Origin: Hymenobacter psychrotolerans DSM 18569
GTDB taxonomy: Bacteria > Bacteroidota > Bacteroidia > Cytophagales > Hymenobacteraceae
Assembly: GCF_900142395.1 (NCBI RefSeq)
Contig: NZ_FRAS01000025.1
Span: 1-63,682 of the forward strand
Length of the DNA: 63,682 nt
Direction: 5' to 3'
This document shows, in pieces, positions 43,766 through 52,047 of this stretch. The notes under the pieces were generated by a model, which had not been told where the DNA came from, made no database searches, and saw nothing but the letters and a program-made list of their open reading frames with translations. Both the position numbers and the translations under genes were made by a program. Positions within the stretch are counted from its first letter, which is position 1, and every line of letters starts with the position of its first letter.

Positions 43766-44470
43766 CTAGGCGGAGCCTTCCTTGATGAGGGCGGTCAGGG
43801 CAGCTTTCTGGCTATCGGTGCCGGTGCGCAGGGCCGCCCGGTTGCTTTTTCTCAGCTCCGCGGCGGCTTTGCGGTTGGCCTCATCATTCTTGGTGCGCGT
43901 GGCTTCCGTGAGCGGGTTGCTGTAGATGGCCTGGGGCACGGTGACTTCCCCGGCCGCTTCTGGTTTGGCCGGCTCGCTGCCGGCAGTTGTCGCCGCTTCG
44001 GCCGTGGCCGGTGCTACCGCAGGCTCTGTCCTATCAGTGCCGAGCAACTCCAGCACATTCACCTTTGCGCCGGGCGCGTGGCGCGAGGACTGCAGCGGGG
44101 TCGTTCCGGCATCTTTGCCGGAAGCCGGACCCGGCGTGTCTGGCTGTTGCGCCTGTTCAGGGATGGGTTTCTTGGCCGCTTCGCTGTCAGCTGCCGCTGC
44201 GGCTTGGGCCTGCTCTTGCGGTACCCGCTGGTCCTCGTCGGGCATGAGCCGGGCTAGCGCATTGCCGGGAGCCGGCGGCGGACTTGGCGCGACTACCTCC
44301 AGGGAAGGTAGAATAGTTGCGGGGCCATAATGAAAAGACCACACCGAGCGGTGGTTGCTCTTGGCCACGAGGTCAGCCGGCTTGCTCTTACTCTTGATGC
44401 GCCGCCAAGCCAAGCCGGACAGGGCAAACAGTAAAAACAGGGTGAACACAACGATAAAGGCCATTTTCAT
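43766..44470 (-). CDS. Membrane-anchored Ala/Pro-rich protein, first in tra operon
   Basis: A 234-residue protein with an N-terminal transmembrane helix (AFIVVFTLFLLFALSGLA, residues 4-21). The rest is a low-complexity Ala/Pro/Glu-rich linker that should extend into the periplasm, with no folded domain recognised. It lies upstream of traE in the same direction, with about 100 bases between. It may stabilise the channel or tether a partner, but nothing in the sequence supports a precise role. Confidence 0.5.
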   Translation of the reverse strand: MKMAFIVVFTLFLLFALSGLAWRRIKSKSKPADLVAKSNHRSVWSFHYGPATILPSLEVVAPSPPPAPGNALARLMPDEDQRVPQEQAQAAAAADSEAAKKPIPEQAQQPDTPGPASGKDAGTTPLQSSRHAPGAKVNVLELLGTDRTEPAVAPATAEAATTAGSEPAKPEAAGEVTVPQAIYSNPLTEATRTKNDEANRKAAAELRKSNRAALRTGTDSQKAALTALIKEGSA

Positions 44471-44752
44471 ATGAGCCCTGCTTACGACTGCTATTCTGAA
44501 AGAGTTCTGAAAGATTTCTAAAATGATTCTTTTAGTATTCTGTAAAACTTCTGATAAGTTTCTTCGTTAGGGATGGGCAACCGCGTTTAGGCCGAGCCAA
44601 CTGCCGTTGAGCTGCTACCGGAGCGCGGGGTACCATTGCGAGTTTTGTATTAGCCATTTGCAGCGAATGGCTTGAATTCGTGTCTTTGTAGATTATGCCT
44701 CTCGTTAGGTCTACTAACACACCTGTTCATCCCTCACAAAGCCACCTCTTGC

Positions 44753-45163
44753 ATGGTACCATCTGTACACGTTTCGGCCCCCTTGGGCTTTCCCGACCTA
44801 AATCTCACCGTCCCTTATGCCGACGTTTTACGCTATGCTCAATTCCGCCTGCTGATGCTTCCTAAAGGGGAGCTGAAATCGTTCTGCGAGCAGCACGAGC
44901 TGCCCTACACCAGTATCGTAGGACTGAAAAACAACTCCCTGAAGCGCGAAGAGCCCCGCCTGCTGCAGCGCCTGCTCCGCAACCTCGACGTAGCCACTGA
45001 GCTAATCAGGATTCCGCCCAACAGCGAGAGCCCGCGCTTTCTATTTCCCAGCCAGGAGGCCCTGACCACTTTCCAGAAGCAGCTGAAGTGCTTCGACAGC
45101 GGCACCCCTCCCCTGCCCGGCACCGAGCACGCCGCCGGCGCATCGGCAGCCCCAGCCCCGTAA
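44753..45163 (+). CDS. Hypothetical small protein ahead of TOPRIM gene
   Basis: About 136 residues. The ATG at 44753 (MVPSVHVSAPLGFPDL) is the best start; the frame is open to 44672. The middle (YADVLRYAQFRLLMLPKGEL, then FCEQHELPYTSIVGLKNN) looks like a helix-turn-helix of the Cro/lambda type, which would make it a DNA-binding regulator of the region. The C-terminus is Ala/Pro-rich. It is on the opposite strand to the tra operon, with the divergent promoters presumably in the 280-base gap 44471-44752. Confidence 0.5.
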   Translation: MVPSVHVSAPLGFPDLNLTVPYADVLRYAQFRLLMLPKGELKSFCEQHELPYTSIVGLKNNSLKREEPRLLQRLLRNLDVATELIRIPPNSESPRFLFPSQEALTTFQKQLKCFDSGTPPLPGTEHAAGASAAPAP

Positions 45164-45266
45164 CCTCGACCGGATAGTTTTCTGGGTAGCCAGGCGGACT
45201 CATTCCTGCCTCCCCTTCCCCGCCCGGAGCTACTGGTCATCAACGACCACTTGTAAGCTCCCCGCG

Positions 45267-47870
45267 ATGAATGCCCCTATCCGAGAAAACGACCCCACCG
45301 AGCTTGACCGGTTCAAGCGTGACATTGACCTGGTAGACTACGCCGAGCGGCAGGGCTATCAAGTCAGGAAGGAAGGCAAGCGCGGCGACTGGCACCAGCT
45401 CGAAAAAGACGGGGAGGTGCTCATCGTCACCCGTAAGGCCGACCACCAGGTGTACCTGAACACCGGCGACGACCGGGACAAGGGCAGCGTTATTGATTTT
45501 GCGAAAACCCGGGGCGGCAACGGCCACGGATTGAATTTGGGGCAGGTTCGCCAGCAGCTACGCGAGTATCTGCATGACGGGCCTGCCCCAGCCCGTGTTT
45601 ATGCTGCCCCGGTGGACGTGAGCCGGCTCAATGCCCTGCCCGTGGGCGACCCGGACCATGAGCGCCAGCAGCAGGAAGACCGTAAAACGCGCCTCATTGC
45701 CGAGGTGCTGGGCGTGAATAAGGAGCTAATCGACCGCAGCTACCTGCACGGCCGGGGTATCACCGATAGCACGATTGATAGCCCGGCTTTTCAGGGGCGC
45801 ATCTTCACCGCGCAGCAGAACGAGCACAAGAACACCGCTTTCCCGCTCTACAACGAGCAGGGCCTGGCCAGCGTCGAGCAAAAGAACGAGCACTACAAGA
45901 ACCTGCTGCCGCTGCCTAAAAACGGCATCTGGGTATCGCACCCCACCCAGGGTAAGGATACGCCGGTCGAGCGGGTAGTCGTGTCCGAGTCAGCCATTGA
46001 CTCCCTCTCCCACTACCAGCTGAAACACGCGCAGGACCCCCGGAACACTCTTTACGTGGCTACCAGCGGCACGCCCACCGAAGCGCAGGTGGCCCTGATT
46101 CAGCGGGTGGTTGACAAGCAGGAGCCCAAGGAAATCGTGCTGGCCAATGACCGCGACGCTGGCGGGCGACAGTTCAACATGAACTATATGAACGAACTGC
46201 ACCCGGCCCGCCCGCTGGTACCCGTGGCCGACCAGGAAGCCTACAGGGAAGCCAGCCGCCCGGTGGAGTGGCACGCCACGTCGGATAAATACCACACGGC
46301 CCTGAAAGTGAGCTACCGCCACGACAGCGCCGAGAGCGGGGCGGCCCAGGTGCAGCAGCTAACCGAGCGGGTGGCCCGGATGAACGGCACCCAGGAAGCC
46401 GGCCCTACCATTGAGCTGGAAGTGCAGCGCAGCACCGAGCGGGAAACCGTCCTACGCCTGTCGGTGGCCAAGGCCGATACCGCCCAGCTCGAAGTAATCA
46501 GCCAGGAGCTGTACCGCCAGCGGGAGCAGCTGCGGCCTGAGCAGGAGCGCGGCCAGGAGGCTTTTATCCGGGTCGATTACCCGCAGGCTAAAGACTGGAA
46601 CCGGGAGCTGGAGCTAAAGACGCAAGGCCTGAGCGCCGAGCAAATCCGCGCCCAGGCGCAGCTGGACGAGCAGCAGCGCGCCGCTGAGCGGGACCAGCGC
46701 GAGCAGCAGCGGCAGGCGGAATACGCCCGCTCCGCCGCGATGGAGCGCGCCGAGCAGGAAACCCGCCGCCAGTACGATGAGCGGCAGCGGCAGCAGCGTG
46801 CAGACGACAACAGCCCCGAAAGCCAGGCCGAGCGGCAGGCGGAGGACCGTCGCTTCAATCAGGCAATGATGGGCGCGGCAGTCGCTGACGCCGGCCGCCA
46901 GGATGAGGAGAAGTCGTTCCGCTCGTACCGAACCGAGCAGGAAGCGGCAGCGCACACGGCGCAGTTCGTGCACGCCCGGGACGCGGGCCTGGTACTGCTA
47001 AAGGAATACATCAACGATAATCCCCCTCCCACCGGCCGCAAAGTCGATGAGGCCGAGCAGGCTGAGCTACGCGACCAGGCCCGCTTCGCGGCGCGCCCGG
47101 TGGCAGCCGACCTGCCGGCAGCCCAGGCGGAGGTAAAGGTAGCAACTTGGCAAATCGATGAGCTGGAGCCCAACACCACCGGCCGCGCCGAGGCCTGGAA
47201 GGAAATTCTGGATAATTCCGGCTACTCGATGCGGACGAGTGAGATTCGTAGCACCGTGGATGAGCAGGGCATCCGGCGGGCGGAGTTCGATATGACCTAC
47301 CGCAACGACCGGCCCGATATTGCTATCATTCACGCCATCGTGACCAACACCAACGCTCGCGCCGAAGCCGGAAGAGAGCAGTACGCCGGCGTGCGGGTAG
47401 CGGAGAGCGAAGCCGACCAGGCAGCGCGCCAGGCAGCGGCCGAAGTGGCCCCCATCCAGCCTCACAACCGGGACCGTAGCCTGGATGTGGCTGAGAAGCC
47501 GCAACTAGAAGCTCCGGCTGGTGCTCCAGGCAGCGAGAAGCAAGTTATTATCAAAGTGGACGAGCCCGCCATTGCCCCAGGCGAGCGAGGCCAGGCTGAG
47601 GCCGTGCAGGCCGCCGTTAACGGCAGCGGGGCTAAAGCCGGCGACATTCAGAGTACCACCGCCGCCGATGGTATCCGCCACTCGGAGATGAAAGTGTCCT
47701 ACCGCACTGACCAGCCGGAGCTGAGCCGGATTAGCCCCACGCTGGACGCAGTGGCAGAGCAGCCCGGTAGCCACGTTATGGAGCACAGCAGCGACCGGGC
47801 CGAGCGGCGCGAGTTGAGCAAAAGTCAGGAGGTGACTAACCCGGCACGTGTTATAGACATTAACCGGTAG
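45267..47870 (+). CDS. TOPRIM/DUF3991 mobilisation-linked protein
   Basis: An 867-residue protein. Residues 1-115 match a DUF3991/primase N-terminal-like domain (LDRFKRDIDLVDYAERQGY). A TOPRIM fold follows with VVVSESAIDSLSHYQL and IVLANDRDAGGRQFN, whose Glu and D-x-D acidic residues bind metal. A Gln/Glu/Arg-rich coiled-coil region follows at about 440-560. Three similar segments recur in the second half (each with a YR and a short beta-alpha unit, near residues 340, 680 and 805), so this part looks like an internal repeat. Such proteins occur on Bacteroidetes plasmids next to mobilisation genes and may act as a primase during transfer. Confidence 0.75.
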   Translation: MNAPIRENDPTELDRFKRDIDLVDYAERQGYQVRKEGKRGDWHQLEKDGEVLIVTRKADHQVYLNTGDDRDKGSVIDFAKTRGGNGHGLNLGQVRQQLREYLHDGPAPARVYAAPVDVSRLNALPVGDPDHERQQQEDRKTRLIAEVLGVNKELIDRSYLHGRGITDSTIDSPAFQGRIFTAQQNEHKNTAFPLYNEQGLASVEQKNEHYKNLLPLPKNGIWVSHPTQGKDTPVERVVVSESAIDSLSHYQLKHAQDPRNTLYVATSGTPTEAQVALIQRVVDKQEPKEIVLANDRDAGGRQFNMNYMNELHPARPLVPVADQEAYREASRPVEWHATSDKYHTALKVSYRHDSAESGAAQVQQLTERVARMNGTQEAGPTIELEVQRSTERETVLRLSVAKADTAQLEVISQELYRQREQLRPEQERGQEAFIRVDYPQAKDWNRELELKTQGLSAEQIRAQAQLDEQQRAAERDQREQQRQAEYARSAAMERAEQETRRQYDERQRQQRADDNSPESQAERQAEDRRFNQAMMGAAVADAGRQDEEKSFRSYRTEQEAAAHTAQFVHARDAGLVLLKEYINDNPPPTGRKVDEAEQAELRDQARFAARPVAADLPAAQAEVKVATWQIDELEPNTTGRAEAWKEILDNSGYSMRTSEIRSTVDEQGIRRAEFDMTYRNDRPDIAIIHAIVTNTNARAEAGREQYAGVRVAESEADQAARQAAAEVAPIQPHNRDRSLDVAEKPQLEAPAGAPGSEKQVIIKVDEPAIAPGERGQAEAVQAAVNGSGAKAGDIQSTTAADGIRHSEMKVSYRTDQPELSRISPTLDAVAEQPGSHVMEHSSDRAERRELSKSQEVTNPARVIDINR

Positions 47871-47905
47871 TTTATATGCCAATAGCATCGTAGAGAATAA
47901 TGCGC

Positions 47906-47941
47906 CATCGTGATTGAACCGATGTTGCTATACCAGTGAGC
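47906..47941 (-). other. tRNA-like fragment (D-arm and T-arm only)
   Basis: On the - strand, GCTCACTGGTATAGC resembles a D-arm and catcgGTTCAATCAcgatg resembles a T-arm with a 5-bp stem. The two lie directly next to each other with no anticodon arm between them, and no acceptor stem can be drawn. It may be a relic of a tRNA, perhaps from a past integration site, or chance. It is not a functional tRNA. Confidence 0.3.
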
Positions 47942-47965
47942 TATGCTCACAACGAAAAGGCCCGC

Positions 47966-48017
47966 TCAACCACCAATTATAGCTGCATCAATACATGCAG
48001 CTATAATTGGTGGTTGA
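47966..48017. terminator. 22-bp perfect stem between convergent genes
   Basis: The arms 47966-47987 and 47996-48017 are perfectly complementary around an 8-base loop. The hairpin separates the TOPRIM gene on + from the low-GC gene on -, so it can end transcription from both sides. No long T-run follows, so a recombination or structural role cannot be excluded. Confidence 0.65.
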
Positions 48018-48036
48018 TAAAAAATGAGCTACACAA

Positions 48037-48531
48037 CTAAAGCCCTAAATGCTGCTGAATCGCTGGCAATGTCATGTTCCACGTCAGGTTTTGCTGTACG
48101 TAGTTATTAGAATTATGCTGCCAGACTTGTGCTGTGAGTAAGGAATTTTTGTAGTCGAATGTGATATAAGCGTGGTCGTTAGTTTGGCTTTTATTCATGA
48201 CAAACTTCTCGATGGAATATGTCAAAATGGGATTTGTTGCTGCTAGTACCTGTTTGGTAAGGTTTTGAATAAAAGCTGTTTGGTTCTGTATATTATTTGT
48301 TTTGGGTACAAACACTTCTCCCCAGTGTTGTTGTCCATTGGTATCAAAGATATTGACAACGAAAAAGTCATAATTAGGATTGTAACTAGAATGGTAGCTA
48401 GCTGAGAAGTTGGCTATCCGTATGTTATTATCGATTATATCACCGGCAAAGCCTGTCGCGAAAGTTGGCATCGTAATAGGTTTTAAGAAATGTTTGAAGT
48501 AGCGTGGCTTGTTAAACCAGCTTGTTGACAT
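48037..48531 (-). CDS. AT-rich hypothetical protein, 164 residues
   Basis: Not recognised. The gene is clearly richer in A and T than its surroundings (many Asn and Lys codons), a sign of recent acquisition from a different genome. The protein is rich in Asn, Gln, Tyr and Phe (PNYDFFVVNIFDTNGQQHW, then VPKTNNIQNQ), has no signal peptide or membrane helix, and reads as a beta-rich globular protein. It lies next to a 22-bp stem hairpin and ahead of the HigA gene in the same direction. Confidence 0.55.
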   Translation of the reverse strand: MSTSWFNKPRYFKHFLKPITMPTFATGFAGDIIDNNIRIANFSASYHSSYNPNYDFFVVNIFDTNGQQHWGEVFVPKTNNIQNQTAFIQNLTKQVLAATNPILTYSIEKFVMNKSQTNDHAYITFDYKNSLLTAQVWQHNSNNYVQQNLTWNMTLPAIQQHLGL

Positions 48532-48543
48532 TCAGATAAGTGA

Positions 48544-48900
48544 CTAAGCGTACTCTAAAATAAGTTCGGCAGAGATGCCCAGCTTTTGGTAGAGGCGCTT
48601 GGCCAGGTCCAGGTTGATGGCGCGCTTGCCGTTAAGAACTTCACTCAGTCGGCTGTTGGCAATACCGAGCAGGGCCGCCATATCCTGCTTTTTCAGGCGG
48701 CGCGCTACCATCTCCCGCTCCAGCATGCCGACCAGAGAGGTGGGCGAGATGGGCCGGTGGCCATGGTCGTTTTCGTATTCGTTCGCGGCGTGACCGAGGG
48801 CCTTGATTTCGTCCAGGTTGCCGGGCTCGTTGTCGATGAGGTATTCAAGCCGCGTCATAGCGGCCTGATACTCCTTTTCAGTGTGCAGGATGAGTGCCAT
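48544..48900 (-). CDS. higA: HigA-like antitoxin (XRE helix-turn-helix)
   Basis: Antitoxin that should bind the HigB-like toxin and repress the operon. The ATG at 48900 (MALILHTEKEYQAAMTRLEY) starts just downstream of the toxin gene. The C-terminal helix-turn-helix (KKQDMAALLGIANSRLSEVL, then NLDLAKRLYQKLGI) is typical of XRE antitoxins of this family, which pair with a toxin encoded upstream. The 41-base gap to the toxin gene suggests one transcript with toxin first, the usual HigBA order. Confidence 0.85.
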   Translation of the reverse strand: MALILHTEKEYQAAMTRLEYLIDNEPGNLDEIKALGHAANEYENDHGHRPISPTSLVGMLEREMVARRLKKQDMAALLGIANSRLSEVLNGKRAINLDLAKRLYQKLGISAELILEYA

Positions 48901-48940
48901 TGTGCGTGTGGGGTGAATGATTGGGATAGAAGAAGGTGGC

Positions 48941-49225
48941 TCAGACCGTCGAAGTGTCGGGGATGCGGTCGTACTCAGCGTGGGTGCCCACGAAGCGGAC
49001 GTACACTTGGTAAGCCGGGAAAAAGATGCGGACAATCAGGCGGAAGCGGTTGCCCAGAATATTGAACACGTAGCGGTTGTTGCCGACGTAGCGAGCGGGT
49101 ACATCAGCGGCTGTCTGCCACTCAGCCGCCTCGGCCATCTCAAACCACTCCAGCAGGGCCTGGGCTACATCAGGGTGTTGGGTATTTCCATAGTCTCTCA
49201 ATCTTTTCTTAGTAAGTATCTCCAT
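48941..49225 (-). CDS. higB: HigB-like mRNA-interferase toxin
   Basis: A RelE/HigB-superfamily ribosome-dependent toxin that cleaves mRNA. The protein begins MEILTKKRLRDYG (ATG at 49225, or the ATG two codons earlier at 49231). It continues with Ala/Leu-rich helices, then beta-strands (RYVFNILGNRFRLIVRIFF and VYVRFVGTHAEYD) that match the family pattern with a conserved His and an acidic pair near the end. It is paired with the antitoxin gene downstream and probably stabilises the element. Confidence 0.85.
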   Translation of the reverse strand: MEILTKKRLRDYGNTQHPDVAQALLEWFEMAEAAEWQTAADVPARYVGNNRYVFNILGNRFRLIVRIFFPAYQVYVRFVGTHAEYDRIPDTSTV

Positions 49226-49440
49226 AGTCAATAAGCATAGTGTCTAGCAAAAAGCGACGCGGGGGCACAGGTTACAGGTCTTAAGTAAATATACGTAAAA
49301 TTTCTGGATAAGGTAAAAAAATTTACACAATACAGAAATTTGGGCGTGTCCCTTCGGGCCGGGCTGTTCGGGGCTGCGGCTGCGCCTACGGTCCTGCGGA
49401 CTAAACCCCTGCCATCCCTCACGCAAAAAGCCGGCACACA

Positions 49441-49521
49441 GGCCATCAGGCGGAGCCGCCGGCCTGCCGACGACTGCGCTGTGCTCCATCGACCGCAGGC
49501 CGGCGGCTCCGCCTGATGGCC
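49441..49521. repeat. 27-bp perfect inverted repeat, large cruciform
   Basis: The arms 49441-49467 and 49495-49521 are perfectly complementary around a 27-base loop, in the 560-base gene-free stretch between higB and ardC. The DNA is very GC-rich. Possible roles are an origin of replication or transfer, a strong bidirectional terminator, or a single-strand promoter or folded leading-strand structure. The gap carries no other convincing gene; antisense frames across it have no start or composition support. Confidence 0.7.
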
Positions 49522-49691
49522 TCTCCCATTGAAAAGAGAGTCGGAGCTGGGAGCCAGCCGGCTGAAAAAGCCGCCCCGCTCCCAGCAGGGTGCACGTGAG
49601 TCTTCTACTGTTTCGTGACCAAGCAGAATTAGGGGCGGTGGGGAAAAAAGGCGGAGATAGAGGGGATTGAATAAAAGAAAATACTTGTAAT

Positions 49692-49724
49692 AAATACGAA
49701 TAATAATTGTATAAAATGCAACTA
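49692..49724 (+). promoter_or_regulatory. Shared 33-bp upstream element, copy 1 (ardC)
   Basis: A 33-bp AT-rich sequence that recurs with only two mismatches at 60561-60593, each upstream of a gene on the + strand (61-93 bases before the start). It contains attgtataaa. It most likely marks a promoter or operator shared by ardC and the gene at 60655. Confidence 0.6.
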
Positions 49725-49784
49725 ATTGCGCGTTGCTGTCGTTTAATAAGTATAACAAACGAACGGAACAACAGCCTTTTAGCC

Positions 49785-50807
49785 ATGAAAAAGACCAGCA
49801 AGCCCGCCGCCAAGAAAGCCACCAAAGCAGCCGCAACCCGGCCCGACGTGTACCAGATTGTGACGGACCGGATTATTTCGGCGCTGGAAGGCGGCATCAT
49901 TCCGTGGCGCAAGCCGTGGAACGCGGTGTATGGCCTCCCCCGCAACTACGCCACCGGCCGCGTGTACAGCGGAATCAACCTGTTCCTGCTGCATTTCAGC
50001 GGAGCCCTCCCCTTCTTCATGACGTTCAAGCAGGCGCTGGCGCTGGGCGGCAACGTGAGAAAAGGGGCTAAAGGCCATCAGGTAGTGTATTACAACATCA
50101 GCAAGCGCGAGAACAAGGAGACCGGCAAAGAAGAGAAAATGCCCTTCCTGAAGTATTACACCGTGTTTTCAGTGGAAGACATTGAGGGTATCGAGTTCAA
50201 TCTGCCCGAGGTAACCAAGCAGGAGTTTACCCCCAGCGAAGTGGCCGAAGGCATCGTGGAGGCGTGGGACGGCAAGCCCGCCATTCAGCACCTGCACCAG
50301 CGGGCCTACTATTCACCGGCGCTGGACTTCGTGAACATGCCCAAGCCGGAAACCTTCACCACATCGGAGGGATACTATCAGACCCTGTTTCACGAGCTGA
50401 CGCACAGCACCGGCCACCAGAGCCGCCTTGACCGCGCCGACCTGACCGCCGGCGAGGGCAAGCAAAGCAGCAGCTACGCCCGCGAGGAGCTGACCGCTGA
50501 AATGGGCGCATCCTTTCTGAGCGCGGCGGCCGGCATTGCGACCGAGCAGACCGAAGAAAACGCCGTGGCCTACATTCAGAACTGGCTGGAACGGTTGAAG
50601 AATGATAAGAAGCTCGTGGTACAGGCCGCCAGCAAAGCCCAGCGCGCCGCTGAGTTGATACTAGGGACGACGGCGGAGCCGGAGGGCGAAGCCGACGAGG
50701 TACAGGCCCCGGCAGCCGCGCCGGTAGCCAGCGCGCCGGCCGCGGTGCTCGACGACATCGACCGCGAGTTTATGGCCGCCGAGCTGAGCTGGCTGCAGCT
50801 CGCATAG
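49785..50807 (+). CDS. ardC: ArdC-like antirestriction protein
   Basis: Anti-restriction protein, transferred early in conjugation, that shields incoming DNA. The ATG at 49785 (MKKTSKPAAKKATKAAATRP) gives a basic tail followed by an N-terminal ssDNA-binding domain (DVYQIVTDRIISALEGGIIP, with a W-R-K-P-W motif). A metallopeptidase-type zinc site follows, with HELTHSTGH at residues 203-211 and a downstream acidic residue. The frame is open back to 49707, but the longer start is poorly supported. The location next to the cruciform and the mobilisation genes fits the leading region of a conjugative element. Confidence 0.88.
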   Translation: MKKTSKPAAKKATKAAATRPDVYQIVTDRIISALEGGIIPWRKPWNAVYGLPRNYATGRVYSGINLFLLHFSGALPFFMTFKQALALGGNVRKGAKGHQVVYYNISKRENKETGKEEKMPFLKYYTVFSVEDIEGIEFNLPEVTKQEFTPSEVAEGIVEAWDGKPAIQHLHQRAYYSPALDFVNMPKPETFTTSEGYYQTLFHELTHSTGHQSRLDRADLTAGEGKQSSSYAREELTAEMGASFLSAAAGIATEQTEENAVAYIQNWLERLKNDKKLVVQAASKAQRAAELILGTTAEPEGEADEVQAPAAAPVASAPAAVLDDIDREFMAAELSWLQLA

Positions 50808-50839
50808 CCCGCCGGGCGGGGCTGGCCGCTTGCGAGCGG

Positions 50840-50885
50840 CTAGCCCTAGCCTTAATCCTAGCCCTAGCTCTAATTCTAATTCTAG
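50840..50885. repeat. Degenerate telomere-like hexamer tract
   Basis: A run of about seven six-base units of the type ctagcc, cttaat, ctaatt in the 85-base gap between ardC and the next gene. The units are not identical, so slippage is unlikely. It may be a spacer, a binding site or a remnant. Confidence 0.45.
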
Positions 50886-50892
50886 TCTGCTT

Positions 50893-51180
50893 ATGAAAGC
50901 CAGTGAAGCCCCCACTATCCAGAGCCCAGCTTGGAACGAGTACCGCAGCCGGGTGATTGCCATCGTTGCCGACGTAGAAAACCTGATGCGGCAGCTGGAT
51001 AAAGGCATTAACAGCGAAGTGCTCGCCGAGGAGGTTGCCGAGCGCCTTGGGCTGGAGATTGACACGTCAGCTGCCTATGAGTCCCTGTTGAAGCTGGTGC
51101 GGGCAGTTCGACCCATTGCCTGCGAAGGCCTGCGCCGCACCAGCGAGCAGCACGGCGGGCAGTTCCAGCTAGCACTATAA
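50893..51180 (+). CDS. Hypothetical protein, 95 residues
   Basis: A small unrecognised protein. The ATG at 50893 (MKASEAPTIQSPAWNEYRSR) is preferred over the earlier GTG-type start of the open frame. The sequence is a mixture of Leu-rich helices (VIAIVADVENLMRQLDKG, then LLKLVRAVRPIA) and could be a small regulator or an anti-defence factor, given its place right after ardC. No motif supports a definite call. Confidence 0.45.
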   Translation: MKASEAPTIQSPAWNEYRSRVIAIVADVENLMRQLDKGINSEVLAEEVAERLGLEIDTSAAYESLLKLVRAVRPIACEGLRRTSEQHGGQFQLAL

Positions 51181-51189
51181 CCCCTAACG

Positions 51190-51420
51190 ATGAGCAGTCC
51201 CCTAACCACAATCAGGCACGCTACCCGTGACGTGCAGCAGGCCCTTGCCAACAATTGCTGGTCGGTATTTCACCGGGCCGCCGCCACCGAGGCCGCGCCA
51301 GCGCCGGCGGGGTACCGCGTGAGCCAGGCCCGGACCCGGCGGGGCCAGTTTCAGGTTCGCTACCTGCAGACCGGAGAGTGGCACCAGGTAGCACCGGCCG
51401 ACCTGCTTTTTCAACAGTAG
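51190..51420 (+). CDS. Hypothetical protein, 76 residues
   Basis: A small protein that follows the previous gene by 9 bases, so it is likely to be co-transcribed. It has an N-terminal helix (RDVQQALANNCWSVFHRA) and a beta hairpin at the end (GQFQVRYLQTGEWHQVAPAD). No metal or DNA-binding signature. It may be part of the ardC operon. Confidence 0.45.
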   Translation: MSSPLTTIRHATRDVQQALANNCWSVFHRAAATEAAPAPAGYRVSQARTRRGQFQVRYLQTGEWHQVAPADLLFQQ

Positions 51421-51483
51421 CCCCCTCTCCTACCCCACCGGACCGTCCGCAGTCGGCCAACTTCTCCCCTTGCCCCTTGCTTT

Positions 51484-51837
51484 ATGAATCCTTCTCCCCA
51501 ATCCGACCCGAGTACCACGGGTTTCCCCGCGCAGGAAGCGTACCTGGTCATTGAGCAAAAACCGCGTGACAAAGCCGAAAGAAGCCGGCTGACAAAGCTT
51601 CGCCAGTACGTGCAGCATCACACGCACCAAGCGGATTTGCGTGACCTCGCCCCGGCTGTGCGGGAATTGATGGGGCCGGGCTACCAGATTGGCTGCGGAA
51701 GCTCGCACATCTGGATTCTGCCGCTGGCTGGCAGTGATATGCCAGCAGCTCCCCAACGGCTGGCCATCGTAGCTGACCGACTCACAACGACTTTACAGGA
51801 CTGTAATGGCCCCCGCGTCAGTACCCGGCTGCAGTAA
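51484..51837 (+). CDS. Hypothetical protein, 117 residues
   Basis: Not recognised. A polar, soluble protein with a Gln/His-rich first half (YVQHHTHQADLRDLAPAVRE) and a Gly-rich second half. It follows the 76-residue gene by 63 bases and is probably the last gene of the ardC unit before the convergent partition genes. A terminator-type hairpin lies downstream, but it points to the other strand. Confidence 0.45.
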   Translation: MNPSPQSDPSTTGFPAQEAYLVIEQKPRDKAERSRLTKLRQYVQHHTHQADLRDLAPAVRELMGPGYQIGCGSSHIWILPLAGSDMPAAPQRLAIVADRLTTTLQDCNGPRVSTRLQ

Positions 51838-51919
51838 AGAAGGATACGGTGACTCAGCACTTACCAGCAAGAAAACAGCTGGTTCGCGCTGACTGTTTCT
51901 TCCCCACTGCCCAAAAAAA

Positions 51920-51951
51920 CCAAGGGCAGCTCTGCTAGGAGCTGCCCTTGG
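51920..51951 (-). terminator. 13-bp stem terminator for partition operon
   Basis: The arms ccaagggcagctc and gagctgcccttgg enclose a 6-base loop, with an A-run on its left (ccaaaaaaac). Read on the - strand this gives a stem followed by T residues, so it ends the partition gene transcript. Confidence 0.75.
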
Positions 51952-52047
51952 TTGGAGCATCAGCCGCAAATGTGCTGCGGCATTGTTAGATAAGCGGGGG
52001 CGGTGACTAAGCCAGCTAGTTATCCTTAACCAGTCCTGCCAAGCGCG

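Noticed and set aside
49228..49945. Two overlapping - strand frames of about 200-230 codons between higB and ardC
   Set aside because: They cross the 27-bp inverted repeat, overlap the ardC start and have low-complexity, unlikely composition; ardC on the + strand is well supported.
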